Origin: an uncultured Faecalibacterium sp.
GTDB lineage: Bacteria; Bacillota; Clostridia; Oscillospirales; Ruminococcaceae
Assembly (NCBI GenBank): GCA_934518555.1
Contig: CAKSXW010000009.1
Coordinates: forward strand, 1-52,319
Length of the DNA stretch: 52,319 nt
Reading direction: 5' to 3'
Positions 8,465 to 16,857 of the stretch are shown piece by piece. The notes under the pieces are model-generated. The model saw only the letters and a program-made list of their open reading frames with translations. It made no database searches and had not been told where the DNA came from. Within the stretch, counting starts at the first letter, position 1; every line of letters begins with the position of its first letter. Both the position numbers and the translations under genes were made by a program.

Positions 8465-9817
8465 ATGAACCGTAAGATCTCCATTGGCATGGCTGCCACC
8501 ATCGTGATCATTGCCATGACCGTTACTTTTTCCATCACCATGCTGGTGTCCATGCGTCTGTTTGACAGCACCGTCAGCAGCGTGAAGGAAAAGGAGAGTA
8601 TGTACAACAAGATCGCTGAGGTGGACCGTTATGTCCGCAGCAACGACTACTACACCATCGACGAGACCATGCTGTATGACCGCCTCACGGCTGGGTATCT
8701 GCTGGGCACCGGGGACAAGTACGCCCGGTACTACACCGCCACGGCCTACACCGAGCTGATGAACCTACAGAACGGCACCCTTATGGGCATCGGTGTGGAG
8801 CTGGGCCTGGACCAGACCGGCTACGCCAAGGTCATCAAGGTGTACGACGGCTCCCCGGCTCAGGAGGCTGGCATCCTGGTGGGAGACTACCTCACCGCCA
8901 TCGACGGCACCGAGGTAAAGAGCCTGACCACGGTGGACATGGTGCAGTCCCGTCTCCGGGGTGAGGCCGGCACCACCGTCAACGTCACCTGGCTGGACAG
9001 CGAGGCGGCTTCCCACACGGCAGACCTGACCCGTTCCGGCTACACCAGCACCACGGTGGACTACCAGGTGCTGGCCGACAACGTGGGCTACATCAAGATC
9101 CGTCAGTTTGACGGCACCACTCCCAGCGAGCTGGACTACGCCATCCGTGCCCTGGAGGCCGGCGGCGTCACCAGCCTGGTGTTCGACCTCCGGGATAACG
9201 GCGGCGGCATCCTGGAAGATGCCATCAGCTGCATCGACCTCATCGTGCCGGAGGGCACGGTGGCCTACGCCGAGGATAAAAACGGCAACCGCACCGTGGT
9301 GGGCAGCAGTGACAGCGAGACCGAAACGGCCCTGCCCCTGGTGTGCCTGGTAAACGGCAACACTGCCAGCGCAGCAGAGTTGTTTGCTTCCAGCCTGCGG
9401 ACCATGAGCGGTGCCCGGCTGGTGGGCACCACCACCATGGGCAAGGGCACCATCCAGAGCAGCCCCCAGCGTCTGTCCGACGGCAGTGCTGTGAGCATCA
9501 CCGTGTCCAAGCTCATCTGCGGCGACGGCTCCTGCTTTGACGGCACGGGCCTGACCGTGGACGTGGAGCGTGCCCTGAGCACCGAGGAAGTTACCGCTTA
9601 CTACGATTATACCCCGGAGACGGACCCCCAGGTCCAGCGTGCCGTCAGTGCGGCCCAGCAGCTCAGCGGCACCACCACCGTGGCCGGTGCCAACGACAGT
9701 GCATCCTCTGCTGCCGACAGCACCGAGACCCCCGAGACGACAGAAGGGGAGCCGGAAGCCCAGCCGGAGGAGCAGGCCGCTTCTCAGCAGGAGGCCGCTG
9801 CCTCTGCTGCAGGCTAA
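8465..9817 (+). CDS. Carboxy-terminal processing protease, S41 family (CtpA-like)
   Basis: The 450-residue protein has an N-terminal membrane anchor (about residues 5-30), a PDZ domain (about 95-170, with GSPAQEAGILVGD) and an S41 serine protease domain. The catalytic Ser is S302 in NGNTASAAE and the Lys is K327 in TTMGKGTIQ; the 25-residue spacing is typical of the Ser/Lys dyad of CtpA/CtpB. The last 60 residues are a low-complexity tail rich in A, E, S and Q. Such proteases trim exported proteins; in this operon the likely targets are hydrolases or their activators, which is inference. It ends the ftsEX operon, followed by a terminator. Confidence 0.92.
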   Translation: MNRKISIGMAATIVIIAMTVTFSITMLVSMRLFDSTVSSVKEKESMYNKIAEVDRYVRSNDYYTIDETMLYDRLTAGYLLGTGDKYARYYTATAYTELMNLQNGTLMGIGVELGLDQTGYAKVIKVYDGSPAQEAGILVGDYLTAIDGTEVKSLTTVDMVQSRLRGEAGTTVNVTWLDSEAASHTADLTRSGYTSTTVDYQVLADNVGYIKIRQFDGTTPSELDYAIRALEAGGVTSLVFDLRDNGGGILEDAISCIDLIVPEGTVAYAEDKNGNRTVVGSSDSETETALPLVCLVNGNTASAAELFASSLRTMSGARLVGTTTMGKGTIQSSPQRLSDGSAVSITVSKLICGDGSCFDGTGLTVDVERALSTEEVTAYYDYTPETDPQVQRAVSAAQQLSGTTTVAGANDSASSAADSTETPETTEGEPEAQPEEQAASQQEAAASAAG

Positions 9818-9845
9818 CAGTTGCACCCACTCCACTAAGAAGGCG

Positions 9846-9877
9846 AAAAATGGAACGACCCTCGTCGTTCCATTTTT
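9846..9877 (+). terminator. Rho-independent terminator after ctpA
   Basis: Perfect stem AAAAATGGAACGAC / GTCGTTCCATTTTT with a 4-nt loop; symmetrical A and T runs allow activity in both directions. Confidence 0.9.
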
Positions 9878-9965
9878 GCCGTTTGACCGAAGATTCCACC
9901 CCCGGCGGCCCGGCAGACACCGGAGCCGCTCCCAATGGTAGGATACCAAGAAAAGGATGGCACCC

Positions 9966-10820
9966 ATGCCCGAGTTGACCGACATCTCTGTGATCCGCTC
10001 CCTGTGCGAAAAATACGACTTTGAACTGTCCAAGGGCTTTGGACAGAACTTTATCATCAACCCGGGCATCCCCACCAAGATCGTGGATGCCAGTGGGGTA
10101 GACAAACGCTACGGCGTCATCGAGATCGGCCCCGGCATCGGTGTGCTGACCAAGGAGCTGGCCAAGCGTGCAGCAAAGGTGGTGTCCATTGAGGTGGACG
10201 AGCGGCTGCCGCCCCTGCTGGCGGAGACCATGGCCGGGGTGGAGAACTTCAAGCTGGTGCTGCAGGACGTGCTGAAGGTGGACCTGAAGGCCCTCATCGC
10301 CCAGGAGTTTCCGGGGATGCCGGTGGCGGTGTGCGCCAACCTGCCCTATTACATCACCAGCCCCATCGTCATGAAGCTGCTGGGGGACCGTCTGCCCATC
10401 GAGAGCCTGACGGTCATGGTCCAGAAGGAGGCCGCCGACCGTCTGGCTGCCGTGCCCGGCACCCGGGCTTCCAGTGCCATCAGCTGCGCCGTGAACTACT
10501 ACGCCACCTCTAAGCTCATGTTCACCGCCGCACCCGGCAGTTTCTACCCGGCCCCCAAGGTCACCAGTGCCGTGGTGCGGATGGATATCCGCCCCACCCC
10601 TGCGGTGCAGGTGGAGGACGAGGCCGGATACTTTGCCCTGGTGCGTGCTGCCTTTGGCCAGCGTCGCAAAACTGCCGCCAACGCCATCGCCGGGGGTCTG
10701 GGCCTGCCGAAAGAGGCCGTCACCGCCGCCATTGAGGCCGCAGGCTTTGATGCCCGGATCCGCCCCGAGGCCTTGACCCTGGAGGACTTTGCCAAGATCC
10801 AGCAGGCCCTGGCTGGCTGA
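9966..10820 (+). CDS. rsmA: 16S rRNA dimethyladenosine methyltransferase
   Basis: RsmA (KsgA) dimethylates two adjacent adenines near the 3' end of 16S rRNA using S-adenosylmethionine. The SAM site is IEIGPGIGVLT, the acidic ribose-binding strand is VVSIEVDERL, and the catalytic motif is NLPYYITSP. The N-terminal KGFGQNFI is also conserved. ATG 9966 has AAAGGA with 8-nt spacing; ATG 9957 overlaps that ribosome site, so I take 9966 (284 residues, normal length). No terminator separates it from the tRNA-Thr that follows, which has its own promoter. Confidence 0.94.
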   Translation: MPELTDISVIRSLCEKYDFELSKGFGQNFIINPGIPTKIVDASGVDKRYGVIEIGPGIGVLTKELAKRAAKVVSIEVDERLPPLLAETMAGVENFKLVLQDVLKVDLKALIAQEFPGMPVAVCANLPYYITSPIVMKLLGDRLPIESLTVMVQKEAADRLAAVPGTRASSAISCAVNYYATSKLMFTAAPGSFYPAPKVTSAVVRMDIRPTPAVQVEDEAGYFALVRAAFGQRRKTAANAIAGGLGLPKEAVTAAIEAAGFDARIRPEALTLEDFAKIQQALAG

Positions 10821-10836
10821 GAGCAGATTTCCAATC

Positions 10837-10865
10837 TTGACAACCCGGCGGTTTTTTGATATCCT
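10837..10865 (+). promoter_or_regulatory. Sigma-A-type promoter for tRNA-Thr
   Basis: TTGACA (perfect -35, 10837-10842), 17-nt spacer, TATCCT (10860-10865). Transcription would start about 15 nt before the tRNA. Confidence 0.75.
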
Positions 10866-10886
10866 ATCAAAAGACCGCTTGGTCGT

Positions 10887-10961
10887 GCTAGTGTGGCGCA
10901 ATGGCAGCGCAACTGATTTGTAATCAGTGGGTTGCAGGTTCAACTCCTGTCACTAGCTCCA
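10887..10961 (+). tRNA. tRNA-Thr, anticodon TGT
   Basis: The acceptor arm GCTAGTG (10887-10893) pairs with CACTAGC (10951-10957), followed by discriminator T and an encoded CCA. The anticodon stem ACTGA/TCAGT encloses loop TTTGTAA with anticodon TGT, reading ACA. The T-arm has GGTTCAACTCC. The 75-nt length is normal. Confidence 0.96.
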
Positions 10962-11002
10962 AAAACAGCCTAGGTTCGCAGAAACCTGGGCTGTTTTGTT
11001 TT
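10962..11002 (+). terminator. Rho-independent terminator after tRNA-Thr
   Basis: A 13-bp stem (10964-10976 with 10983-10995, one T-G wobble) is followed by TTTTGTTTT. Confidence 0.88.
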
Positions 11003-11046
11003 GCGATAAAACACTTTAACCCTCAGGGATTTCCGGGCTCATAACA

Positions 11047-11084
11047 ACAAAAAAAGACGTCGCTTCACCATGAAACGACGTCTT
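11047..11084 (-). terminator. Rho-independent terminator for tRNA-Gly (minus strand)
   Basis: AAGACGTCG (11054-11062) and CGACGTCTT (11076-11084) are perfect inverted copies. On the minus strand the stem is followed by a T-run, directly downstream of the tRNA-Gly 3' end. Confidence 0.88.
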
Positions 11085-11089
11085 ATCTC

Positions 11090-11164
11090 TGGAGCGGGCA
11101 ATGGGAATCGAACCCACCTCCTCAGCTTGGAAGGCTGATATACTAGCCGATGTACGATGCCCGC
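11090..11164 (-). tRNA. tRNA-Gly, anticodon TCC
   Basis: On the minus strand the acceptor arm GCGGGCA pairs with TGCCCGC, then discriminator T and encoded CCA. The anticodon stem TCAGC/GCTGA encloses loop CTTCCAA with anticodon TCC, reading GGA. The T-arm contains GGTTCGATTCC. It converges on tRNA-Thr, each with its own promoter and terminator. Confidence 0.96.
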
Positions 11165-11177
11165 ATTTGCAGGAAAC

Positions 11178-11206
11178 ATTATAGCATGACAAAGGGAAAA
11201 TGTCCA
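11178..11206 (-). promoter_or_regulatory. Sigma-A-type promoter for tRNA-Gly
   Basis: On the minus strand: TGGACA (plus 11201-11206), 17-nt spacer, TATAAT (plus 11178-11183) with an extended TGC. The stretch 11207-11341 between this and the pyrH promoter shows nothing I can name. Confidence 0.8.
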
Positions 11207-11341
11207 GCCCCAATTTTGCAAAAGCTGACCAAAGAAGGAAAAACTTATTTTCCACCTGTCATTGGGCCGCATACGCCCTGAAAAAGGGGAGCCTCAGGAC
11301 CTTTCTGCCCGTTCTTAGGAGCTTTAAGGGACGATTTGCTG

Positions 11342-11370
11342 TTTACAAGGAGCGTATTTTATTGTAAAAT
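11342..11370 (+). promoter_or_regulatory. Sigma-A-type promoter for pyrH-frr
   Basis: TTTACA (11342-11347), 17-nt spacer, TAAAAT (11365-11370). It lies about 60 nt before the pyrH start and is the only clear promoter before the translation/lipid/isoprenoid gene run. Confidence 0.8.
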
Positions 11371-11432
11371 AGGCTAGAATGAAATGCCGGGGCTGCCCCG
11401 GCGGAAGATAAAAAACAGGTGGTGTTTGGATT

Positions 11433-12143
11433 ATGGCATTGAAATATCAGCGTATTCTGCTCAAGATCAGCGGCGAGGCTCTGGGCGGTGAAAAAGGCAT
11501 GGGCTTTGACGAGCCCACCATGGACGCCATTTGCGGCGGCGTGAAGAAGGCCCACGAGCTGGGCGTTCAGATCGGCATCGTGGTAGGCGGCGGCAACTTC
11601 TGGCGGGGCCGTTCCAGCGGAAAGATGGAGCGCACCCTGGCCGACAAGATCGGTATGCTGGCTACGGTGATGAACGCCCTGGCCGTCTCTGATAAGCTGG
11701 AGCAGCTGGGGGTCCCCACTGAGGTGTTCACCTCCATCACCATGCCCCAGGTGGCCCCGGCCTTTACCCGTAAGGACGCTCTGCGTGCCATGGAGGAGGG
11801 CAAGATCGCTGTCTTTGGCGGCGGCACCGGCAACCCCTTCTTCTCCACGGATACGGCCACCGCTCTCCGTGCGGTGGAGGTCAGTGCCGACGTGATGTTC
11901 AAGGCTACTATGGTGGACGGCGTTTACGACAAGGACCCCCACAAGTACCCCGACGCCAAAAAGTACGATACCCTCACCTTTACCAAGGTGCTGGAGGATC
12001 AGCTGGCCGTGATGGATGGCACCGCTGCCACCCTGTGCCGGGACAATAACCTGCCCATCCTGGTGTTCGACCTGGCAGACCCGGACAACATTGCCAAGGC
12101 TGTCCAGGGCGAAAACGTGGGCACGCTGGTGTACGAGGGCTGA
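11433..12143 (+). CDS. pyrH: UMP kinase
   Basis: PyrH (236 residues) phosphorylates UMP to UDP in pyrimidine synthesis and belongs to the amino-acid-kinase fold. Visible signatures are LLKISGEAL at the N-terminus, IVVGGGNFWRG in the phosphate/substrate loop, GGGTGNPFFSTDTA, and DGVYDKDPH. The length is typical. The ribosome site is weak (AGGTGG). It sits before frr, the standard bacterial pair, with 82 nt between them and no terminator seen. Confidence 0.96.
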   Translation: MALKYQRILLKISGEALGGEKGMGFDEPTMDAICGGVKKAHELGVQIGIVVGGGNFWRGRSSGKMERTLADKIGMLATVMNALAVSDKLEQLGVPTEVFTSITMPQVAPAFTRKDALRAMEEGKIAVFGGGTGNPFFSTDTATALRAVEVSADVMFKATMVDGVYDKDPHKYPDAKKYDTLTFTKVLEDQLAVMDGTAATLCRDNNLPILVFDLADPDNIAKAVQGENVGTLVYEG

Positions 12144-12225
12144 ACCCTCGCCCTGGCGCATACAGTTACAAAAAAGGCAGGCACTTTGCCGGGCCTGAGA
12201 TAAAAAGGAACAGGAGACTACCACA

Positions 12226-12780
12226 ATGAGCAGCAACACCAAGGTTTATGAAGACAAGATGAAGAGCTCCGTCGAGCATCTGGGCCGTGAGCTGGCAGCC
12301 GTTCGGGCTGGCCGTGCAAACCCCGCTGTGCTGGACAAGGTTTCGGTGGATTATTATGGTGCCCCCACTCCCATCCAGCAGGTGGCCTCTGTGGCCGTCA
12401 GCGAGGCCCGTACCCTGACCATCACTCCTTGGGACCGCACCCTGCTGCGGGCCATCAGCAAGGCCATCATGGCCAGCGATGTGGGCATCAACCCCATTGA
12501 TGACGGCCAGACCATCCGCCTGAACTTCCCGGCTCCCACCGAAGAGCGCCGCAAGCAGCTGGCTAAGGAAGTTTCCAAGCTGGGCGAGGATGCGAAGGTG
12601 GCTGTGCGGAACATCCGCCGGGATGCCATGGATAAGGCCAAGGCCATGAAGAAGGCTGGCGAGCTCACTGAGGACGGCCAGAAGTCCATGGAAGAGGACG
12701 TCCAGAAGCTCACCGATAAGTATATCAAGAACATCGACCTGGCCGTGGAAGAAAAGCAGAAGGAGATTATGTCCGTCTGA
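12226..12780 (+). CDS. frr: Ribosome recycling factor
   Basis: Frr (184 residues) works with EF-G to split post-termination ribosomes. The sequence matches along its length: the N-terminal LGRELAAVRAGRANPAVLDKV, the PIQQVASV segment, and the C-terminal long helices of the three-helix bundle. The start follows AGGAGA. A terminator-like hairpin lies between frr and uppS. Confidence 0.97.
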   Translation: MSSNTKVYEDKMKSSVEHLGRELAAVRAGRANPAVLDKVSVDYYGAPTPIQQVASVAVSEARTLTITPWDRTLLRAISKAIMASDVGINPIDDGQTIRLNFPAPTEERRKQLAKEVSKLGEDAKVAVRNIRRDAMDKAKAMKKAGELTEDGQKSMEEDVQKLTDKYIKNIDLAVEEKQKEIMSV

Positions 12781-12805
12781 TCCGGCAGCAGATCATCAAC
12801 AGGAG

Positions 12806-12842
12806 GTGCCGTGCGCTGGTGTAAGGTGCGCGGCACTTTTTT
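12806..12842 (+). terminator. Terminator-like hairpin between frr and uppS (candidate attenuator)
   Basis: GTGCCGTGCGC can pair, with wobbles, with GTGCGCGGCAC, and TTTTTT (12837-12842) follows at once. Because uppS to polC have no other clear promoter, this probably lets part of the transcription through and sets the level of downstream genes. Confidence 0.6.
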
Positions 12843-12872
12843 CAAGGCAGCCCTGGCTGCCGGGAGGAACAA

Positions 12873-13586
12873 ATGGCACATCCCAAAGAATTTGCCGAGG
12901 GCCTGTCCATCGGCATCATCATGGACGGCAACGGCCGCTGGGCCAAGAACCGGGGCCTGCCCCGGACCGCCGGCCACAAAAAAGGAGCCGAGGTGTTCAG
13001 TGACATCGCCGATTACTGCGATGAGCTGGGGGTGGCCTCTGTTTACTTCTACGCCTTTTCCACCGAGAACTGGAAACGCCCCCTGGAGGAGGTCAACGCC
13101 ATTATGCGGCTGTTTGGCGAGTACCTGCTGAAGGGCTTTGACTACAAGAACCGCAACATCCGCATCCGGTTTATGGGAGACCGGTCGGTGCTGGACGAAA
13201 AACTGCAGCAGCTGATGAACAAGCTGGAAGGGGAGTCGGCAGTCAAGACCGGCATGACCCTGAACATTGCCATCAACTACGGCGGCCGCCCCGAGATCCT
13301 CCGGGCCGCTCGGCAGCTGGCTGAAAAGGCAGCGGCAGGGCAGCTGAAGCCGGAGGACATCACCGAGCAGACCCTCAGCGATGCCATGTACACCGCCGGC
13401 CAGAAGGACCCGGATTTTATCCTGCGGCCCAGCGGAGAAAAACGGCTGTCCAACTTTATGCTGTGGCAGGCCGCCTATGCAGAGCTGGTGGAAATGGACG
13501 TGTTGTGGCCGGATTTTACCCGGGCAGACCTGGATGCTGCCATTGAGGAGTTTAACCACCGGTCTCGCCGCTTTGGCGGATTGTGA
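12873..13586 (+). CDS. uppS: Isoprenyl diphosphate synthase (undecaprenyl-diphosphate synthase type)
   Basis: UppS (237 residues) adds isopentenyl units in cis to farnesyl diphosphate, giving the C55 carrier for cell-wall synthesis. The catalytic Asp is D18 in IIMDGNGRWA, the RTAGHKKGAE segment follows, and FSTENWKRP plus the C-terminal RPSGEKRLSNFMLWQ are family signatures. GGGAGGA precedes the ATG by a few bases. It opens the lipid/isoprenoid genes (cdsA, dxr, rseP, ispG). Confidence 0.96.
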   Translation: MAHPKEFAEGLSIGIIMDGNGRWAKNRGLPRTAGHKKGAEVFSDIADYCDELGVASVYFYAFSTENWKRPLEEVNAIMRLFGEYLLKGFDYKNRNIRIRFMGDRSVLDEKLQQLMNKLEGESAVKTGMTLNIAINYGGRPEILRAARQLAEKAAAGQLKPEDITEQTLSDAMYTAGQKDPDFILRPSGEKRLSNFMLWQAAYAELVEMDVLWPDFTRADLDAAIEEFNHRSRRFGGL

Positions 13587-13649
13587 TCGGCGGCAAGCCG
13601 CAAACCAACCAACAAGATCCCGTGCACTGGCACGGGCCCGGCGGGCCGA

Positions 13650-13672
13650 CTGTTCCTCGGCCCGGGCTGCAT
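13650..13672. other. Strong hairpin between uppS and cdsA
   Basis: Perfect 8-bp stem CGGGCCGA / TCGGCCCG with a 7-nt loop, without a T-run. It may stabilise or process the transcript; no function is shown. Confidence 0.4.
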
Positions 13673-13709
13673 GGCGGCCTTTTCCGGGAGGACAAAGGAG
13701 AACAAACCT

Positions 13710-14570
13710 ATGAAAACACGCATCATTACGGCCCTGGTGGGCATCGTTGTCCTGGTGGGGGTCATGTTTACCTTCAACACCCTGGTGTTCAACCTGGTGA
13801 TTGCTGCCATTACCCTGATCGCCGTCCACGAGATCTACATGGCTCTGGGCTTTGAAAAGAAGGATTGGCTCATGTATGCAGCCCTGGTGCCCTACACCCT
13901 GCTGGTCATGACCTCCAACTACCTGGTCATGCGGCGGCTGGTCATGCCGGTGTCCTTTGTGCTGGTGACCTTTTACGCCATCTACCTGGTGGTGCAAAAC
14001 GGCACCATCAGCTACCAGAAGGCCAGCGGTCTGCTGGTGTTTTCCGGCATCGTGATCTTCTGCTTCTACTCCTTCATCCGGCTCAAGGAGCTGCTGCCGG
14101 TGGAGCAGTTCGGCTACGATGCCGTATTCTTCATCCTGCTGATCCTCTGCTTTGCCTGGGGTGGGGACACCTGCGCCTATTTTGCAGGCCGTGCCTTCGG
14201 CAAGCACAAGCTGTGCCCGGTGGTGAGCCCCAAAAAGACCGTGGAAGGTGCCATTGGCGGTGTGCTGGGCACCATGGTCTTTGGCGTGGTGGCTACCCTC
14301 ATCTACTCGGTGGCCGCAGACCGCATGGAGGCCTTTACCCGGTCCAACATCGGCATTTCCATGTATGTGATCATTGCCCTGCTGGGCTGCGTGGCAGCGG
14401 TGCTGGGCATTTACGGGGACCTGTTTGCCAGCGTGGTAAAGCGTCAGTGCGGCATCAAGGATTACGGCACCATCTTCCCGGGCCACGGCGGCATCCTGGA
14501 CCGGTTTGACAGCGTGATGTTCATTGCTCCCTTTGTTACCATGGTCATCACGGCAGTGTTCTACTACTAA
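13710..14570 (+). CDS. cdsA: Phosphatidate cytidylyltransferase
   Basis: CdsA (286 residues) makes CDP-diacylglycerol from phosphatidate and CTP in the membrane. Several hydrophobic segments span the protein and the signature near the C-terminus is complete: SVVKRQCGIKD, then FPGHGGILDRFD. ATG 13710 has AAAGGAG about 9 nt upstream; an in-frame ATG at 13671 would add 13 atypical residues. It lies 15 nt before dxr. Confidence 0.95.
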   Translation: MKTRIITALVGIVVLVGVMFTFNTLVFNLVIAAITLIAVHEIYMALGFEKKDWLMYAALVPYTLLVMTSNYLVMRRLVMPVSFVLVTFYAIYLVVQNGTISYQKASGLLVFSGIVIFCFYSFIRLKELLPVEQFGYDAVFFILLILCFAWGGDTCAYFAGRAFGKHKLCPVVSPKKTVEGAIGGVLGTMVFGVVATLIYSVAADRMEAFTRSNIGISMYVIIALLGCVAAVLGIYGDLFASVVKRQCGIKDYGTIFPGHGGILDRFDSVMFIAPFVTMVITAVFYY

Positions 14571-14585
14571 AAGGAGGGTCGGGAG

Positions 14586-15737
14586 ATGTCCAAAAAAATC
14601 ACTCTGCTGGGGTCCACTGGTTCCATCGGCACCCAGAGCCTGGACGTGATCCGGGCACAAGGCTATGAGGTGTTCGGCCTGTCGGCCCACCGCCAGGTAG
14701 ACGCCATCCTGCAGCAGATCCAGGAGTTCCACCCCAAATATGTCTGCATGACCGACCCGGAGGCAGCCCGGCGGCTGGATGCTGCCCTGGCTGGCCAGGC
14801 CAACGCCCCCAAGCTGCTTACCGGCCCGGAGGGCCTGGTGGAGCTGGCAAGGCTGGAGGGCCCCGATGTGGTGCTGAACAGCGTGGTGGGCATTGCAGGC
14901 CTGGGGGCCAGCCTGGGGGCCATTGAAAGCGGCCACGACCTGGCTCTGGCCAACAAGGAGAGCCTGGTCACCGGCGGCCACCTGGTGACCCAGGCGGTGG
15001 CGGCCCACGGCGTAAAGCTGCTGCCGGTGGACAGCGAGCACTCGGCCATCTTCCAGTGTCTCCAGGATAAGGAGAGCGCACCCAGCCTCACCAAGATCCT
15101 GCTGACGGCCTCCGGTGGGCCTTTCTTCGGCATGACCGCCCAGGAGCTCCAGGGCAAGACCAAGGCCGACGCCCTCCGGCACCCCAACTGGAACATGGGG
15201 GCCAAGATCACCATCGACTCTGCCACCCTGATGAACAAGGGCCTGGAGCTGATCGAGGCAGTGTGGCTTTTTGGCCTGCCGCCGGAAAAGATCCAGATCG
15301 TGGTGCAGCGGCAGAGCATCGTCCACTCGGCGGTGCAGTTCAGCGATAATTCCGTCATCGCCCAGCTGGGGGTGCCGGATATGCGGATCCCCATCCAGTA
15401 CGCCCTGACCTACCCCAAACGTGTGCCGGGGGTGGTGCCGGAGCTGGATTTTGCAGCCTTGAAGGTGCTGACCTTTGATGTGGCAGACGAGGAGACCTTC
15501 CGCTGCCTGGCTGCCTGCAAAAAGGCCATCCGCAAGGGCGGCCTGGGCCCCTGTGCTGCCAACGGCGCCAACGAGGAGGCCGTAAAGTTGTTCCTGGAGG
15601 ACCGCATCGGCTTTTTGGACATCGGCCGCCTGGTGGAGGCCGTGGTGGACAGCGACAGCTTTGGCGGCGATTATACACTCAAGGATGTGTACGACTGCGA
15701 CCGGATGGCCCGGGCGTTTGTACGGGCACATCTGTAA
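14586..15737 (+). CDS. dxr: 1-deoxy-D-xylulose-5-phosphate reductoisomerase
   Basis: Dxr (383 residues) converts DXP to MEP with NADPH, the committed step of the MEP isoprenoid pathway. The NADPH site is LLGSTGSIGTQ at the start. The acidic metal-site segments PVDSEHSAIFQ and the C-terminal GANEEAVKLF fit the family, as does MNKGLELIEA. AAGGAGGG precedes the ATG. With ispG three genes on, it makes this locus a MEP-pathway cluster. Confidence 0.96.
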   Translation: MSKKITLLGSTGSIGTQSLDVIRAQGYEVFGLSAHRQVDAILQQIQEFHPKYVCMTDPEAARRLDAALAGQANAPKLLTGPEGLVELARLEGPDVVLNSVVGIAGLGASLGAIESGHDLALANKESLVTGGHLVTQAVAAHGVKLLPVDSEHSAIFQCLQDKESAPSLTKILLTASGGPFFGMTAQELQGKTKADALRHPNWNMGAKITIDSATLMNKGLELIEAVWLFGLPPEKIQIVVQRQSIVHSAVQFSDNSVIAQLGVPDMRIPIQYALTYPKRVPGVVPELDFAALKVLTFDVADEETFRCLAACKKAIRKGGLGPCAANGANEEAVKLFLEDRIGFLDIGRLVEAVVDSDSFGGDYTLKDVYDCDRMARAFVRAHL

Positions 15738-15749
15738 ATAGGAGACACC

Positions 15750-16838
15750 ATGTCAGTTTTTATCACCCTCCTTGCGGCACTGTTCGTATTCAGTGCCGTC
15801 ATCGCCATCCATGAGTTTGGCCACTTTGCAGTGGCAAAGCTCTGCGGCATCCAGGTCAACGAGTTTTCCATCGGCATGGGGCCCACCCTTTGGCACCGGG
15901 ACCGCAAGGGCACCCGGTACAGCCTGCGTGCCTTGCCGGTGGGAGGCTTTGTGGCCCTGGAAGGGGAGGAGAGCCCCGAGAGCCAGCAGGCCCAGGCGGT
16001 CCGGGAGCCTGACGCCCCGGAGCAGCCCACAGGCTGCCCCCTCAACGAGGCCCCGGTGTGGCAGCGTGCCCTGGTGATGGTGGCCGGTGCGGTCATGAAC
16101 TTTGTGCTGGGGTTCGTGGTGCTGCTGGTGCTGATCGCCGCCCAGGACCAGCCTATTACCAGCAAGGTGATCTATGCCATCCAGGAGGGGGCCCTTTGCG
16201 GCCAGACCGGCCTGGAGGCAGGGGACCAGGTGCTGGCGGTAAACGGCCGACGGTGCTTTGTGGCCAACGATATGATCTACGAGCTGGTGCGTACCGAGCA
16301 GTACCAGGCCTCCTTTACGGTGCTGCGGCAGGGCCAGAAGGTGGAGCTGCCGGATGTGCAGTTCGACACCTGGACCGATGAAAAAGGCCAGACCCACATG
16401 AGCCTGGGCTTTACGGTGTACGGCATTGAAAAGACCCCCGGCAACGTGGTGCGAGAGGCCTGGAACAGTATGCTGTACTATGGGCGCATCGTCTTTACCT
16501 CCCTGACAGACCTGCTCCGGGGCCGGGAGAGCATCAACAACCTCTCGGGCCCGGTGGGCATCGTCACCGCCATTGGCCAGGCTGCCAGCTATGGCTGGCA
16601 GGACCTGCTGCAGCTGCTGGCTTTGATCACCATCAACCTGGGCATCTTCAACCTGCTGCCCTTCCCGGCGCTGGACGGGGGCAAGGTGGTGTTCTTGGTC
16701 ATCGAGGGGGTCACGGGCCATGCGGTGCCGGAAAAGCTCCAGGGAGGCCTGACGGTGGCGGCCTTCGCCCTGCTGTTTGGGCTGATGCTGTTTGCCACCT
16801 ACAACGATCTGCTCCGGATCCTTACCGGGGCCGTGTAA
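15750..16838 (+). CDS. rseP: Site-2 intramembrane metalloprotease RseP
   Basis: The 362-residue M50 protease cuts membrane proteins within the bilayer, usually anti-sigma factors or signal-peptide remnants. The zinc motif HEFGH is at residues 21-25 in the first membrane helix. A PDZ domain occupies about residues 140-225, and the second metal-binding segment NLLPFPALDGGK is near residue 305. The position between dxr and ispG is usual for Firmicutes. About 25 residues before the second membrane helix (ESPESQQAQAVREP) form a hydrophilic insert. No cognate sigma/anti-sigma pair is visible here. Confidence 0.94.
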   Translation: MSVFITLLAALFVFSAVIAIHEFGHFAVAKLCGIQVNEFSIGMGPTLWHRDRKGTRYSLRALPVGGFVALEGEESPESQQAQAVREPDAPEQPTGCPLNEAPVWQRALVMVAGAVMNFVLGFVVLLVLIAAQDQPITSKVIYAIQEGALCGQTGLEAGDQVLAVNGRRCFVANDMIYELVRTEQYQASFTVLRQGQKVELPDVQFDTWTDEKGQTHMSLGFTVYGIEKTPGNVVREAWNSMLYYGRIVFTSLTDLLRGRESINNLSGPVGIVTAIGQAASYGWQDLLQLLALITINLGIFNLLPFPALDGGKVVFLVIEGVTGHAVPEKLQGGLTVAAFALLFGLMLFATYNDLLRILTGAV

Positions 16839-16857
16839 CGGAAAGGAGAACCCATCC

